Below the pieces are notes generated by a model. It was given only the letters and a program-made list of their open reading frames with translations, did no database searches and had not been told where the DNA came from. DNA of 64,000 bases from Acidobacteriaceae bacterium (GTDB lineage Bacteria; Acidobacteriota; Terriglobia; Terriglobales; Acidobacteriaceae), in the NCBI GenBank assembly GCA_003170825.1, contig PMYL01000049.1:29553-93552 (forward strand). The letters are read 5' to 3'. Below, one piece after another: positions 17,651 through 27,744 of the stretch (positions are counted from its first letter, which is position 1; every line of letters begins with the position of its first letter). A program made the translations under genes and the position numbers.

Positions 17651-18072
17651 TCGAGCGAAGCGAAATCGAGACGATGATTCCTCATCGCCCTCCGTTCCTG
17701 TGGATCGACCGGGTCGAAGAGCTGGAGCCGGGGTGTCGCTGTGTTGCCGTGAAGTTCGTCGACCCGGAAGACCCGATCTTTGCCGGACATTTCCCCGCCA
17801 AGCCCATTCTGCCCGGCGTTCTTATCATTGAAGCCGTGGCGCAGACGGCCGGAGTGATGCTGGGGTCGTCCGCTCCGCAAGGAGCTGCGGGGGTTGCCCT
17901 GCTTGCGGCCGTAAACCGCTTCAAGTTTTTCAAGCCTGTGACTCCCGGACAGCAACTGCGCATTGAAACCACGAAGCTGACTGGCGCCGGGCAGATGGCC
18001 TACATCAGCGGGACGGTGTTTGTGGACGGGGAAATCGTAGCCAGCGGTGAATTATCGGTGGTGTCAGCTTAA
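17647..18072 (+). CDS. FabZ-like 3-hydroxyacyl-ACP dehydratase
   Basis: This 141-residue hot-dog-fold enzyme carries the FabZ active-site helix AGHFPAKPILPGVLIIEA, with catalytic H48 and E62. It should remove water from a 3-hydroxyacyl-ACP to give a trans-2-enoyl-ACP. Repeated use without an enoyl reductase would give a polyene, and I see no enoyl reductase gene in the locus. It begins with GTG 17647, which overlaps the LolA stop (GTGA). It sits in the export/tailoring operon rather than beside the ACP gene. It is probably specific to this pathway and not the primary fabZ, because the neighbours are not lpx genes. Confidence 0.88.
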   Translation: MIERSEIETMIPHRPPFLWIDRVEELEPGCRCVAVKFVDPEDPIFAGHFPAKPILPGVLIIEAVAQTAGVMLGSSAPQGAAGVALLAAVNRFKFFKPVTPGQQLRIETTKLTGAGQMAYISGTVFVDGEIVASGELSVVSA

Positions 18073-18085
18073 GGAAAGGGTCCAG

Positions 18086-19183
18086 GTGGCGCTAAAATCC
18101 AAGACTCGCGCGCGGCAGTTTATTGCCGCCTTGCTGACCGAGCGGCTTGACCCAGGCCGGGCTGCCGCCGCCGTGTTTTTAGGGATATTCGTTGGCATTG
18201 TTCCCATCTACGGGTTTCAGACCCTGGCGGCAGTGGGTCTTGCGTTGCTCTTCAGGCTGAACAAGCCGCTGACCCTGGCCAGTACGTTCATCAACAATCC
18301 GCTGTTTCTGCCCCTGATTGTCGTGTCCTCCGTGGAACTCGGCAGCTTTCTCCGCAGCGGCTCATTTCAGCCCTGGAATCTTGCCGCATTGACCCGAGCG
18401 CATATGAAAGAGGAATTTTTGTCCTTTGTGGTGGGTAGCCTTGTGCTCGGCGTACTGGTAGGCGGCGTTGGCGCGGCTATTACCGCATTGATCGTTCATC
18501 TGAGGGCGCCTCGCAATCCTGGACTGCGGGAGCGCATTCGCTTCGTGAATCGGACCTTTGCCCAAAGTGCGCGGTTCGACCGTGGGTTCGTCCGGTGGAA
18601 GCTGAGGCTGGATCGAATATTCGGCTTGCTTGCCGCCGAAGACCTGGGATCGGGGACGGTCGTGGATCTCGGCTGCGGCTACGGCATGGCTCTCTGTTTT
18701 GCGGCTTTCGGTGACAGCAGCCGGCATCTCTCCGGTTGCGACTTGAATACGCATCGGATCGCAGTCGCTCGCCGGGCTCTCAGCACCCTGAACGCAGACG
18801 TGAGCGTTGGGGACGTGCGCCATTTCGAACTTCCGCCGGCGGGTTTGATTCTTATTCTGGATGTCTTGCAGTATCTCTCCGCGGAGGAGCAACTGGCCTT
18901 GTTGCAACGATGCTGTTCGGCGCTCGCGCCCCAGGGAAGACTGATCTTCCGCGTCCATGATTGCGAGCGCGGTTTGTGGTCCGCAATCACCATGGCTTTC
19001 GACCGCTTGTTGTTCTCCTGCGAGCGTGCGGGCACACGGCCCTTGATGCTCTCTGCCGAGCAGTATAGAAATGTCCTGGAGGGCGCGGGCATGCAGGTTG
19101 AATCGCGCCGCTTCAGAAACCGCCTGCCTCTGGCACATATTCTGTTCATTGCGAAAAGACCCTTGGCGGAGATCGCGTCATGA
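18086..19183 (+). CDS. DUF2062 membrane domain fused to class I SAM methyltransferase
   Basis: This 365-residue protein has two parts. Residues 10-150 are a DUF2062-type membrane domain with several hydrophobic segments (AVFLGIFVGIVPIYGF, FINNPLFLPLIVVSSVEL, VVGSLVLGVLVGGVG). Residues 170-360 are a Rossmann methyltransferase with motif I VVDLGCGYGMAL and a GCDLNTHRIAVARRAL strand-helix unit. I prefer GTG 18086 over the upstream GTG 18047 because AAGGAAAGGG lies just before it and it clears the FabZ stop. The stop overlaps the MMPL exporter start. Methyltransferases occur in aryl-polyene clusters, where they methylate the aryl head; anchoring one through DUF2062 would hold it beside the exporter. 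The fusion is clear and the methyl acceptor is not. Confidence 0.75.
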   Translation: MALKSKTRARQFIAALLTERLDPGRAAAAVFLGIFVGIVPIYGFQTLAAVGLALLFRLNKPLTLASTFINNPLFLPLIVVSSVELGSFLRSGSFQPWNLAALTRAHMKEEFLSFVVGSLVLGVLVGGVGAAITALIVHLRAPRNPGLRERIRFVNRTFAQSARFDRGFVRWKLRLDRIFGLLAAEDLGSGTVVDLGCGYGMALCFAAFGDSSRHLSGCDLNTHRIAVARRALSTLNADVSVGDVRHFELPPAGLILILDVLQYLSAEEQLALLQRCCSALAPQGRLIFRVHDCERGLWSAITMAFDRLLFSCERAGTRPLMLSAEQYRNVLEGAGMQVESRRFRNRLPLAHILFIAKRPLAEIAS

Positions 19184-21726
19184 TGGTCCGCTTCATGCGC
19201 CTGGTGGGCCGCCTGGTGATTGGTCATCCGGGGATGGTGACCGGCCTTGCACTGGTTCTGACGTTGTTTCTCTATGCCAACATTCACAACCTGCGCACCG
19301 GCACCGACCTGACAGACCTGTTTGGCAGTAGCGATCCGCAATGGCAGGCCGCGAGTCAGATCGGCAAAGAGCTGGGCTATGGCAATCAACTCTTCGTGCT
19401 GGTCGAGGCCCCGGAGGGCGGAGCGGACACAACCGGCGAGATGGAGGAGATGGCCGACCGTCTCACCGCCGAGATGCAAGCCAGCGGGTTGTTCAAGCAG
19501 GCGCGCTGCGGCTTGAAGGACGAAGAACTGCTCAACATCGTGCGGTTCTTTACCTGGAACTTTCCGTCATTCGCCCTGCCCGATCAAACCGAAGAGTTCA
19601 AACGGCGGCTGGACCCCAAACAGATTCATCAAAACATTCGCCGCTCCGCCACCGAACTGATTACGCCATTCTCCACTCTGGGAGCCGGCTACTTTGTTGC
19701 GGATCCACTTGGCCTCATGGGAGTGGCGGCGCAGAACAGCCAGGGATTCTCGCAGTTCGCCAGTTTCGACCTGGCATGGGGAAGCGGGAACCGATTCTTC
19801 AGCAAGGACCACAAGGCGCTGCTGATCATTGCCGAGCCTCGCCAGTCGGCCGTGGACTTCAAATTCGCCGGGCAAACAGTGCAATGGACGCGCGAGCACA
19901 TCCAGTCGATTGCCGCGGAGCCCGCCTTCCGCGATTCCGGCGTGCGGGCCATTCAGGCCGGCGCTTACGTTTACGCGGAACAGGACCACAAGTTCATTGA
20001 AAAAAATATTCGCCTGGTTTCCCTGGTCTCGATCATCGGCAATCTGGTGTTGTGCCTGCTGGTCTATCCCCGCATTCCGATGCTGCTCCTGTCGCTGCTG
20101 CCCACCAGCCTGGGCATTCTATGGACCACGGGCGTTGCGAGTTTCTATCCGGGGGAAGTCAACCTTATCAGCCTGTCCTTCATTGCCATCCTGGCGGGAC
20201 TGGGAGACGACCAGGTCGTGCATTTCTTCAACCGCGCGCCGCAGGAATGGGCAAAGGGCGGGACACTGAACGCCGCCGTGCTTCGCACCTATGAAACCAC
20301 CGGGGTTAGCATTGTCCTCTGCATTGTGACGGCAGCAACGGCCACCGCGGCATTGGCCACCTCCGGATTCAAGGCGCTGGCGGAGTTCGGGTTCATCCTC
20401 ACGGTCGGAATGTTCATGATGATGTTCCACACCCTGCTGACCGTTCCCGCCCTGATGCAGCTATGGTGGAGGTTTTCCAGGCCGCGCGCGCCGGAGACCA
20501 TCACTTTCCGGCTCCTTCCCTTGTTGGCGCGAAAATCCGTCGACTTTGTGGGCCGCCACGCGCGCCTCGCCGTCGCCTTTTCGTTGGGTGTTTTCCTGCT
20601 GTCATTGTCGATGCTGCCGCAAATCAAACTTGGCGGCAGCTTCGCGATCGCCGGCGGCGCCGACAACCCGGCCGGTGATGCGCAGAATCGCCTTTCCGCC
20701 AGATTTGGCATTGGGGGCAGCCCGAATGTGCTGTTAATCGCGGGTGGCCAGCAGGATGTCCTGCGCAGGGCTGAAGAGCTGACGGCCGGTCTGGAAGCGT
20801 ATCGGCAGCGCGGCGTCCTCAAATCCATCTTCTCCCCCACAAACCTGCTTCCCTCTGCCGACACGCAGAGGCAACGGGCCGCCTCGCTGGCAAATATCGA
20901 TCTGGCTGCGTCCGCCCGCGCTTTGGAGGATGCGCTTCGCGAAAACGGCTTTCAGACAGAGCCGCACAAGCCCTTTATCGAGCGGCTGCGAAAGCTGGGC
21001 CAGGATGCGCAACCTGTCACCCTGGAAACGGCCGCCGAATTCCTGCCGTCAGGGCTGCTCGACGACAGCATTCGCAAGACCGGGAACGGTCACTACGTCG
21101 CGGCGATCGCCTATTATGCCACCAATCCCAGTGATACCCAGGCTATTCCCGACGCCGTGCTGGACTCGTGGCGGAATCAATTTGGCCCGTTCGTGGATTT
21201 CTCCTTCGAGAAGATCAACCGCGACATGCAGAGCCGGGTACTTCACGATAGCCGCAGGGCATTGGTTTGGACGGCGGCTGCCATCGTCCTGATCGTCTAT
21301 CTCAGTTTCCGGAACCTCCGGGTGTCGCTGGTCGTATTGATGCCGATCGTATTCGCCATCATCGTAACTTTCGGGCTGTTGCGCCTGGCAGGACACCACT
21401 TCAGCTTCATGTCCATTACCGCGATTCCACTCATTATCGGCATTGGAATCGATAACAGCATTCATTTGGTCCGCCGCTACCTGGAGGACGATCGCAACAG
21501 CATTCTCGCCATCGCAAAGGCTTCAGGCGCGGCGCTGATTCAGTCCAATCTGACGACGATCGTCGGCTTTGGCGCGCTCATGGCCTCAAGTTTCGCGCCC
21601 CTCGCCGAGATGGGACTCGTGACTTCCCTGGGAGTCGCCCTGGCTCTGGCCGGAGGCCTCTGGATCGTTCCCGCCGTCATTTTTTTGGGCGAAGGAAAAA
21701 GAGACCGGAGAGCCACGGCCCAATAA
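19180..21726 (+). CDS. MMPL/RND-family lipid exporter (HpnN-like)
   Basis: This 848-residue inner-membrane protein has the RND/MMPL plan: one N-terminal helix, a large periplasmic loop (about residues 40-275), six helices, a second long loop (about 475-705) and six more helices ending at VIFLGEGKRD. The GDDQVVHFFNR and GIGIDNSIHLVRRYLE stretches at the fourth helix of each half match the proton-relay region of MMPL, HpnN and DUF-RND proteins. Such pumps move lipids, hopanoids or polyenes out of the inner membrane. It closes the operon that also encodes the LolA-like carrier and the methyltransferase, the arrangement found in aryl-polyene clusters. The gene overlaps its upstream neighbour by 4 bases. 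Confidence 0.88.
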   Translation: MMVRFMRLVGRLVIGHPGMVTGLALVLTLFLYANIHNLRTGTDLTDLFGSSDPQWQAASQIGKELGYGNQLFVLVEAPEGGADTTGEMEEMADRLTAEMQASGLFKQARCGLKDEELLNIVRFFTWNFPSFALPDQTEEFKRRLDPKQIHQNIRRSATELITPFSTLGAGYFVADPLGLMGVAAQNSQGFSQFASFDLAWGSGNRFFSKDHKALLIIAEPRQSAVDFKFAGQTVQWTREHIQSIAAEPAFRDSGVRAIQAGAYVYAEQDHKFIEKNIRLVSLVSIIGNLVLCLLVYPRIPMLLLSLLPTSLGILWTTGVASFYPGEVNLISLSFIAILAGLGDDQVVHFFNRAPQEWAKGGTLNAAVLRTYETTGVSIVLCIVTAATATAALATSGFKALAEFGFILTVGMFMMMFHTLLTVPALMQLWWRFSRPRAPETITFRLLPLLARKSVDFVGRHARLAVAFSLGVFLLSLSMLPQIKLGGSFAIAGGADNPAGDAQNRLSARFGIGGSPNVLLIAGGQQDVLRRAEELTAGLEAYRQRGVLKSIFSPTNLLPSADTQRQRAASLANIDLAASARALEDALRENGFQTEPHKPFIERLRKLGQDAQPVTLETAAEFLPSGLLDDSIRKTGNGHYVAAIAYYATNPSDTQAIPDAVLDSWRNQFGPFVDFSFEKINRDMQSRVLHDSRRALVWTAAAIVLIVYLSFRNLRVSLVVLMPIVFAIIVTFGLLRLAGHHFSFMSITAIPLIIGIGIDNSIHLVRRYLEDDRNSILAIAKASGAALIQSNLTTIVGFGALMASSFAPLAEMGLVTSLGVALALAGGLWIVPAVIFLGEGKRDRRATAQ

Positions 21727-22126
21727 GCCTTCTGCCGGGGCCGCACCGCGGCGGAAGGGGCAGGTTTGGAGCAGGCTGTACGAGCATCCTGCCAACCGCT
21801 CGCTCATCAGCCTCGCCATTTCGTGTAAAAGCATGATTCATAAGAAGTTAATACCTTCGCCGCCACCCCAGCAGTGTGAACAGGCCCTTTATTCACTTCC
21901 ACTTGAGCCTCCTTCGCTCGGATTCACGAGATTTTCATCAGATTCATGCCTTGGCCAGCGAGGCCGCTATCGGCGACGACCGCCAATGCCGAAGACGCCC
22001 ACCCCCCAAAAATCGGCTATTTCTTCCGATTCCCGCGAAAAGCCGCATCATGGACCAAAGTGGTAGGCCCCTGGGGGACATTCATGTATACTTTTCTTTG
22101 CCAAAACCCTATAATCAGGACCTCCG
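21727..22126. other. Intergenic region before the Tes-like gene (400 bp)
   Basis: No coding signal is convincing here. A perfect TATAAT is at 22110-22115, but no good -35 box lies 16-18 bases upstream and the ATG is only 11 bases further on, so the promoter is doubtful. AGGA at 22117-22120 is the probable ribosome-binding site. No terminator hairpin with a T-run was seen after the exporter gene. Confidence 0.4.
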
Positions 22127-23629
22127 ATGAAAGCGCCCACCAGCGATACCGCCATTGACACCGTCTCCTCTCTGTGCCCCGAGTGCGGCAAGCCGGCCCT
22201 TTCAGAAATCATCGATCGAGACGGCAAGGTCTATCAGCGGTCCCAGTGTCCCTGCCATGAATCCACCGAATCCCTGATCTTCTCCGACTCGGCTTTGTAC
22301 AGGAAACTGGATGAATGGAACAAGCTGATCTTTCCGGATGCCCAGCAGCCGGCAGTATTGCCTGCCCAGGCGTGTTGCGACACTGGCAGCAACAACGAGC
22401 CAAGCCTGGCTGTCATCGACATCACGAATCGCTGCAATTTCAAGTGTCCCGTGTGTTTTGCCGAGGCCACCGGCGCGGGGAACCACTATTTCCTCGATAC
22501 GGAACTGGTTACCAGGATGCTCCAGTCGCTCCTGGACCGGCCAGTGCCGTGCCGGAGCATCCAGTTCTCCGGCGGAGAGCCCACCCTGCACCCGGAGTTT
22601 CCGAAGATCCTTCGGATCGCCCGCGATCTTGGGTTCACGCATATCCAGGTGGCCACCAACGGAAGCAAGTTCGTCGACCCCGACTACGCAAAACTCTGCG
22701 AGGATTCGGGCCTGCACACGCTTTACCTGCAGTTCGATGGCATGAGCGACGATGTTTACCTCAAAATGCGCGGCCAGCGGTTATTGGATAAGAAGATTGC
22801 GGCCGTCAAGAACGTAGAAAAGACGAACATGCGGCTGGTCCTGGTGCCGACCATCATGAGCGGCGTCAACGTCGACCAACTGGGGCCCATCTTCCGGTTC
22901 GCTCTCGAGCACAGCAAGTTCGTCACCGGCATCAGCATACAGCCGGCAGCGCACGTGGGCAGAATCGAAGTCGCAAATGGAGTCGCCGAGCCCTTTAACC
23001 TGGCCGCCATGGCCCGCGAGTTTGGTGAACAGACTGGACTGACCCGCTTCCCCGACGACTGGTTCCCCCTGAGTTCGCTATCCCTGCTCTGCCGTGCCAT
23101 CGACCGCGCCCGCCAGGAAACATCGCATCCCCCCGCCAGCGATGCCCACTGTTCCGTCGGCACCTTCTTCTACGTTGACGACGACAACAAGCCCTTCTGC
23201 CTGAGCAGTTTCTTCGATCTCGGCCGCTTTCTCCGCGGCGCGGCTGAGCTAACCCCATACGCCGAACAGGGCTTCATCGAGCGGAAGATTTCCAGGATTC
23301 GCCAATTCGGGCAGTTCTCGCAATGTCTTGATATGCGAAAGGCTCCCCCCGGACTCACGTTCCAGCGCCTGTTGCGCGGCCTGGATGCCTGGGAGGACAA
23401 GAACGAGGGAAGGTCCGAGGGCTGGACTCACCGGGGCTTTAATGGCATCTTCGTCGCGGGAATGCACTTCATGGACGCTCACAGTTATAATCTGCGCCGC
23501 CTGAGCCGTTGTATCATCCAGTATGTCGCTACCGATGGACAACTGATTCCTTTCTGCAGTTACAACGCCGGCGCCAGGCTCCGCGAAGCCGAGGAATTGA
23601 TTCGAATCGAAAACAAAGCGCCGGCATAA
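22127..23629 (+). CDS. Radical SAM protein of the Tes/MSS (MJ0619-like) family
   Basis: This 500-residue protein shows the hallmarks of the family that includes archaeal tetraether synthase Tes and the proposed bacterial membrane-spanning-lipid synthases. An N-terminal zinc-ribbon-like unit has C17, C20, C41 and H44 (LCPECG, CPCHES). The radical SAM cysteines are C103, C107 and C110 in NRCNFKCPVCFAEA, followed by SGGEPTLHPEF. Further cysteines for extra clusters occur in LLCRAID, DAHCSVG and NKPFCLSS. The C-terminal blocks GMHFMDAHSYN and QLIPFCSYN are family signatures. Known members join alkyl chains through sp3-sp3 C-C bonds; others act on pterins. Next to an acyl-chain locus, a lipid substrate is attractive but unproven. 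The family call is strong. Confidence 0.85.
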   Translation: MKAPTSDTAIDTVSSLCPECGKPALSEIIDRDGKVYQRSQCPCHESTESLIFSDSALYRKLDEWNKLIFPDAQQPAVLPAQACCDTGSNNEPSLAVIDITNRCNFKCPVCFAEATGAGNHYFLDTELVTRMLQSLLDRPVPCRSIQFSGGEPTLHPEFPKILRIARDLGFTHIQVATNGSKFVDPDYAKLCEDSGLHTLYLQFDGMSDDVYLKMRGQRLLDKKIAAVKNVEKTNMRLVLVPTIMSGVNVDQLGPIFRFALEHSKFVTGISIQPAAHVGRIEVANGVAEPFNLAAMAREFGEQTGLTRFPDDWFPLSSLSLLCRAIDRARQETSHPPASDAHCSVGTFFYVDDDNKPFCLSSFFDLGRFLRGAAELTPYAEQGFIERKISRIRQFGQFSQCLDMRKAPPGLTFQRLLRGLDAWEDKNEGRSEGWTHRGFNGIFVAGMHFMDAHSYNLRRLSRCIIQYVATDGQLIPFCSYNAGARLREAEELIRIENKAPA

Positions 23630-23718
23630 CCGTCAAGCCGGTTGTCCGGCGGGTGCAGGTGAACCTTCAATATAAGTCAACTCGCTTTGCCCGATTCAAG
23701 GGCTATCGGACTCAAACT

Positions 23719-26700
23719 ATGGTGAAATCGTCGTTTGTCGCGGCAACGCAGTCCTTTCTTTGCTCGGAAGGCTTGAGGCGGGTTGCCGCTTTTCTGCTGT
23801 TTCCCGGTTTCATGCTCTTGCCGGCAAGGGCGCAAGTCGGTCTGCCCAGGGCTGCCGTTTCGATTCCTACAGACCGGAACCTCGCGGAAAGCCTGGAGGC
23901 GGCCAGGCAGTGCCAATCTCCAGGCAAGTTGATCGTGCTACCGCCGGTGCATTTTCAACTCGCCGGTGACGAAAGCTCCGGCGGCCTGTTCGAACAGCAG
24001 GCGCAAGCTGTCTTGAGCCTGCCCCAGGAATCCGAGGTCTGGCTGCATATAGTCGTGGGAGCCGGATCTCTTACTGGCAAGGAAACCGAGAAGCAGCTTA
24101 CCGGCCGGGTTGAGGCGTTCCTGAAGCCGGCGCCACTCTCGGCCTCCGCTGTGCGCGGAGTTATCGTGGAAGTCAGTGAGCCGCTGACGGCTCACGATCT
24201 ATTCGAGACCAATTTATTCGAGTTTGGGCTGTTGCGCCTCGCGGTGACCGCTAAGTCCAGCAACGCCGCCCTGCGGCTCGCGTATGTTTTTGGCCCTGGA
24301 TTTATCGGCCAGCATGGCGATATAGTGAAGCGGCTTGCCACATATTCCGATCTGTTGGGCACGACCTACTCTCAAGGCTGGCGCGCGGATGCCGCGTGGA
24401 TTGCCGAACAGGCGCTGAATAAACCCCTTGTCCTCAAGCTGGACTCAGAAACCTCAGCGGCAGCGGCTCCGTATCTTGCGGCGGCGCTCGCGGCCTCCGG
24501 CGCTTCCGTCGAAATCCTCTGGTCGGAACCCCCGGATGCCAAGGCAGCCGGCCAGGTGTGCGCGGTGAACGGCTTTTTGACGCATTCCATTACCGCCAAC
24601 ATGCTTCGGCTGGACCCCGCGGCCCTGCCGTTCACTCTCGCGGTGGATGGCGTGGGAAGCAGTGAGTCCCAGTGGTTTGGCAGCGGGCAGTCGCCGGACC
24701 TTGTGATTGTGGCGCATGTGAAGGGGAGCCCAGGCCAGCCGAAGACGGTCAGGCTCCAAGGCGCTGCCGCAACGCAATTCGAGGCACAATGGTACGACCC
24801 GGAGACCGGCGTCCGGCTTCCGGCAGGCGAACCGGCCAAGACTGAAAAGGGATTGGCGCAAACATGCGCCTGCGCCAGCGAGTATGCCCTGATTTCCATC
24901 CATAAACTCAACGGAGCCGATACCACGAGTTATAGCACGGTGGAAGTGAAAAGCGGAGTGAATCTCACTGTCGACGAGATCATTGCCCGCTGGCAACAGT
25001 ACCGCGAAGCGCAGAATCGGAAACTGGAAAACTATCAGTCCTCCAGTTTCATGAATCTGCACTTTGAGGGCACCTCCATGGCTTCCGAGTTCGACATCTC
25101 CATGCAGCTCAAGCAGTTTTATGACCGCGCCGGACCGATGGAATTCGCCCAGACGCAGTTTTACGTCAACGGCGTGAAGTTCAACAGCAAAAACGAGTTT
25201 CCGCTGCCGCAACTCGAGCCGGAAAAGGTTCTCACGCAACCTCTCGAGTTGAAGCTCAACGAGCGTTACGAATACAAGCTCCTGGGGACGGAACAAGTCG
25301 ACGGAGTCCAGTGCTATGTGGTTGGAGTTGAGCCTAAAGTACACGACGAGACTCTTTATAGCGGGAAAATCTGGATCGACGGCGCGACTTTCCGCGAGGT
25401 GAAGCAGTCCCTCAGCCAACGCGGCCTCAAGAGCAACATCGTGGTCAATGTCGAGACCCAGAATTTCGAGTTGGTTTCCGACGGCAAGGGAAATCAGTTC
25501 AACCTGCTGCGCTCGATCTCCGCTCAGCAGACGCTGAACGCCGCTGGACGCGATTTTGCGCTTCAACGAACCGTTCAGTATTCCGAGTACGTCATCAACG
25601 CGCCGCAATTCAGCGATGCCCTTGCGGCCGAGCATAACTCTCAAAACCCGATGTACCGCGATACCGACAACGGATTGCGGGAACTGAGAAAGCATGGCAG
25701 CGAGCGCGTCTTGGCGGAAAACAGCCAGAAGCGCATCAAGGCCGCCGTGATTGGGGCGATGTACCAAGGCACATTCAACTTTCCCATTCCGATCGCGGGC
25801 ATCAGCATCGCCGACTTCGATTACCGGCACACGGGCGCGCAGCTTTCGACGTTCTTTGCCGGACCCATCCTGGCGACCGACCTCTCAAAGCAGTACAGAT
25901 CCAAGTACCGTCTGGCAGCGGATTTGGCGCTCTCCGCGCTTCCCGGCGAGAGCCGCATCTACTGTTTCGCGATACCGTCAACAGACTGCATCAACAAGAC
26001 CCAAAACACGGAAGAAACGGATCAGGAGCTATGGACCTGGCAGCAGGCTGCTGGAGTGCGAGCCTCCTGGCAGGCCACCACGCATCTCAGCCTGACAGCT
26101 TCAGGGTATTTGGTATATGACATCTTTCGCAGAACCAGCGCTACCTCCAACAAATACGTGCTGCCGCGCAACGGCGTAGCTCTGCTTCCAGGCGTTGAGG
26201 TGAAGTTCAACGACAAGGGCTATCTGTTCAGCGCCGGGGGGACCAGGGGCGAACGCATCGCCTGGAAACAGTACGGATATACTCCGCCGTCCCAGCCGCT
26301 GGAAAGCGCCTACACCCTCTACCACGCCGACTTGAACAAGGATTACTACTTCAGGAAATTCACCAAGGGAGGGTTTGATCTCGGCTACTATGGCGGAGAC
26401 CAGTTGGATCGCTTCTCCCGTTACTCTCCCTCCTTCTTTTCCGAGCCGCGCCTGCACGGCATCCCCGGCGGCACGGACACTTTTGACGCCATCGCCACGG
26501 CAAACGGACATTTTGGCTTCAACATGATGGACGTCATCAAGTTCGAGGGGATGTACAGTTATGCGCGCGCGCGCAACCTGTCCGAGTCCAGCCAATTCCG
26601 CAAGTTTGACGGTGTGGAGACGAACTTCAATGTTGCCGGTCCCATGGGCACCTTGATACAAGGCACGGTGTCCTATGCGCTGGACGGCAACATAGCAAGA

Positions 26701-26751
26701 TACAACTCGCGCTGGGGATTTCTCGTCATGATCTTCAAGCCGTTGCACTGA
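23719..26751 (+). CDS. Large secreted protein with LolA/RseB-like domain and C-terminal outer-membrane barrel
   Basis: The start ATG 23719 gives a 1010-residue protein with a signal peptide ending LLPARAQ; the frame is open further upstream, but that part overlaps the radical SAM gene and lacks a signal peptide. Residues about 30-400 form an alpha/beta region I cannot assign. Residues about 430-620 look like a LolA/RseB-type lipid-binding sheet ([28 protein letters not shown]). From about 690 to the end, alternating hydrophobic/aromatic strands and a final [10 protein letters not shown] suggest a beta-barrel. I infer an outer-membrane acceptor for the lipid carried by the MMPL pump and LolA-like protein. 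The gene is followed by fabG after 8 bases, so they share an operon. Confidence 0.65.
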   Translation: MVKSSFVAATQSFLCSEGLRRVAAFLLFPGFMLLPARAQVGLPRAAVSIPTDRNLAESLEAARQCQSPGKLIVLPPVHFQLAGDESSGGLFEQQAQAVLSLPQESEVWLHIVVGAGSLTGKETEKQLTGRVEAFLKPAPLSASAVRGVIVEVSEPLTAHDLFETNLFEFGLLRLAVTAKSSNAALRLAYVFGPGFIGQHGDIVKRLATYSDLLGTTYSQGWRADAAWIAEQALNKPLVLKLDSETSAAAAPYLAAALAASGASVEILWSEPPDAKAAGQVCAVNGFLTHSITANMLRLDPAALPFTLAVDGVGSSESQWFGSGQSPDLVIVAHVKGSPGQPKTVRLQGAAATQFEAQWYDPETGVRLPAGEPAKTEKGLAQTCACASEYALISIHKLNGADTTSYSTVEVKSGVNLTVDEIIARWQQYREAQNRKLENYQSSSFMNLHFEGTSMASEFDISMQLKQFYDRAGPMEFAQTQFYVNGVKFNSKNEFPLPQLEPEKVLTQPLELKLNERYEYKLLGTEQVDGVQCYVVGVEPKVHDETLYSGKIWIDGATFREVKQSLSQRGLKSNIVVNVETQNFELVSDGKGNQFNLLRSISAQQTLNAAGRDFALQRTVQYSEYVINAPQFSDALAAEHNSQNPMYRDTDNGLRELRKHGSERVLAENSQKRIKAAVIGAMYQGTFNFPIPIAGISIADFDYRHTGAQLSTFFAGPILATDLSKQYRSKYRLAADLALSALPGESRIYCFAIPSTDCINKTQNTEETDQELWTWQQAAGVRASWQATTHLSLTASGYLVYDIFRRTSATSNKYVLPRNGVALLPGVEVKFNDKGYLFSAGGTRGERIAWKQYGYTPPSQPLESAYTLYHADLNKDYYFRKFTKGGFDLGYYGGDQLDRFSRYSPSFFSEPRLHGIPGGTDTFDAIATANGHFGFNMMDVIKFEGMYSYARARNLSESSQFRKFDGVETNFNVAGPMGTLIQGTVSYALDGNIARYNSRWGFLVMIFKPLH

Positions 26752-26759
26752 TCGAGCTT

Positions 26760-27497
26760 ATGACTGAAATGAAGACCGCATTGGTGACGGGCGCCTCGGG
26801 GATACTGGGTGCTGCCATTGCACTGGCGCTGGGGCGCGCGGGATTCCGCGTCGCCGCGCACTATCATGGCCACAAAGAGTCCGCCGAGAAGGTAGTGGAG
26901 AGCGTGATCGCCGCTGGCGGAGAGGCGCTGGCCGTGGAAGCCGATCTATCCCGGCGTGAGAGCGTGGCGCCGATGTTCGATCGCATCAAGCAACAGTTCG
27001 GCTCGGTCGACTGCCTGGTGAACAACGCGGGAATCAACCGCGATGTTCTGTTGGCCTTCATGTCTGAGGAGCAGTGGGACGAAGTGATCGACACCAATCT
27101 CCGCGGCACGTATTTGTGTTCGCGGTTGGCCTTGCTGGGGATGATGCGCCGCCAAAGCGGAACCATCTGCAATATCGTGTCGCCCAGTGGAGTCCGCGGT
27201 CAGGCCGGCCAGTGCAACTACGCAGCCTCCAAGGGAGGCATGATCGCGTTTACCAAGTCGCTCTCCCGCGAAGTGGGGCGATTCGGTATCCGAGTGAATG
27301 CCGTCTGCCCGGGCGTGATCCCAAGTCCCATGTCCGCCAAGTACATCGAGAAAGAGGAGAAGCGACTGCTCTCCGAAATCCCCTTGGGGCGTTTTGGCAA
27401 GCCCGAAGAGGTCGCTTCGCTGGTGGCGTTTCTGGCGTCTCCCAAGGCAAGCTACATCACCGGACAAGTGATCGCGGTAGATGGCGGGTTGCAATAA
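26760..27497 (+). CDS. 3-oxoacyl-ACP reductase (FabG-like SDR)
   Basis: This 245-residue short-chain dehydrogenase has the NADP(H)-binding [12 protein letters not shown] motif, NNAGINRD, and the Ser-Tyr-Lys triad in [10 protein letters not shown] / CNYAASKGG. The end [13 protein letters not shown] is typical of FabG. It reduces 3-oxoacyl-ACP to 3-hydroxyacyl-ACP with NADPH and so supplies the substrate of the FabZ-like enzyme of this locus. It follows the large outer-membrane protein by 8 bases and is the last recognisable gene of the cluster. A dedicated FabG is standard in aryl-polyene pathways; a general SDR role cannot be excluded by sequence alone. Confidence 0.88.
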   Translation: MTEMKTALVTGASGILGAAIALALGRAGFRVAAHYHGHKESAEKVVESVIAAGGEALAVEADLSRRESVAPMFDRIKQQFGSVDCLVNNAGINRDVLLAFMSEEQWDEVIDTNLRGTYLCSRLALLGMMRRQSGTICNIVSPSGVRGQAGQCNYAASKGGMIAFTKSLSREVGRFGIRVNAVCPGVIPSPMSAKYIEKEEKRLLSEIPLGRFGKPEEVASLVAFLASPKASYITGQVIAVDGGLQ

Positions 27498-27744
27498 GCC
27501 CTGCCAACCTATAGAAGCGACCTGGTTGGGCGCGTAATCATCGTACAACTATAGGAAAACCAAAATCTCATTTCAGAGGCAGGTCAAGGCAATGGGAGCC
27601 CTGCGGAGCATTGGAGCCGCGGTAGGCTGCTGTGTGTGGGTGCATCGCGGCTCAACGCAGCGCGAAGGGGACCAGGAGCGGGCATTGTTCGATGCGGCGC
27701 TGCCGCGGGAAGCGGAACTGATAACCAGGTGAGAATTTGACCAC

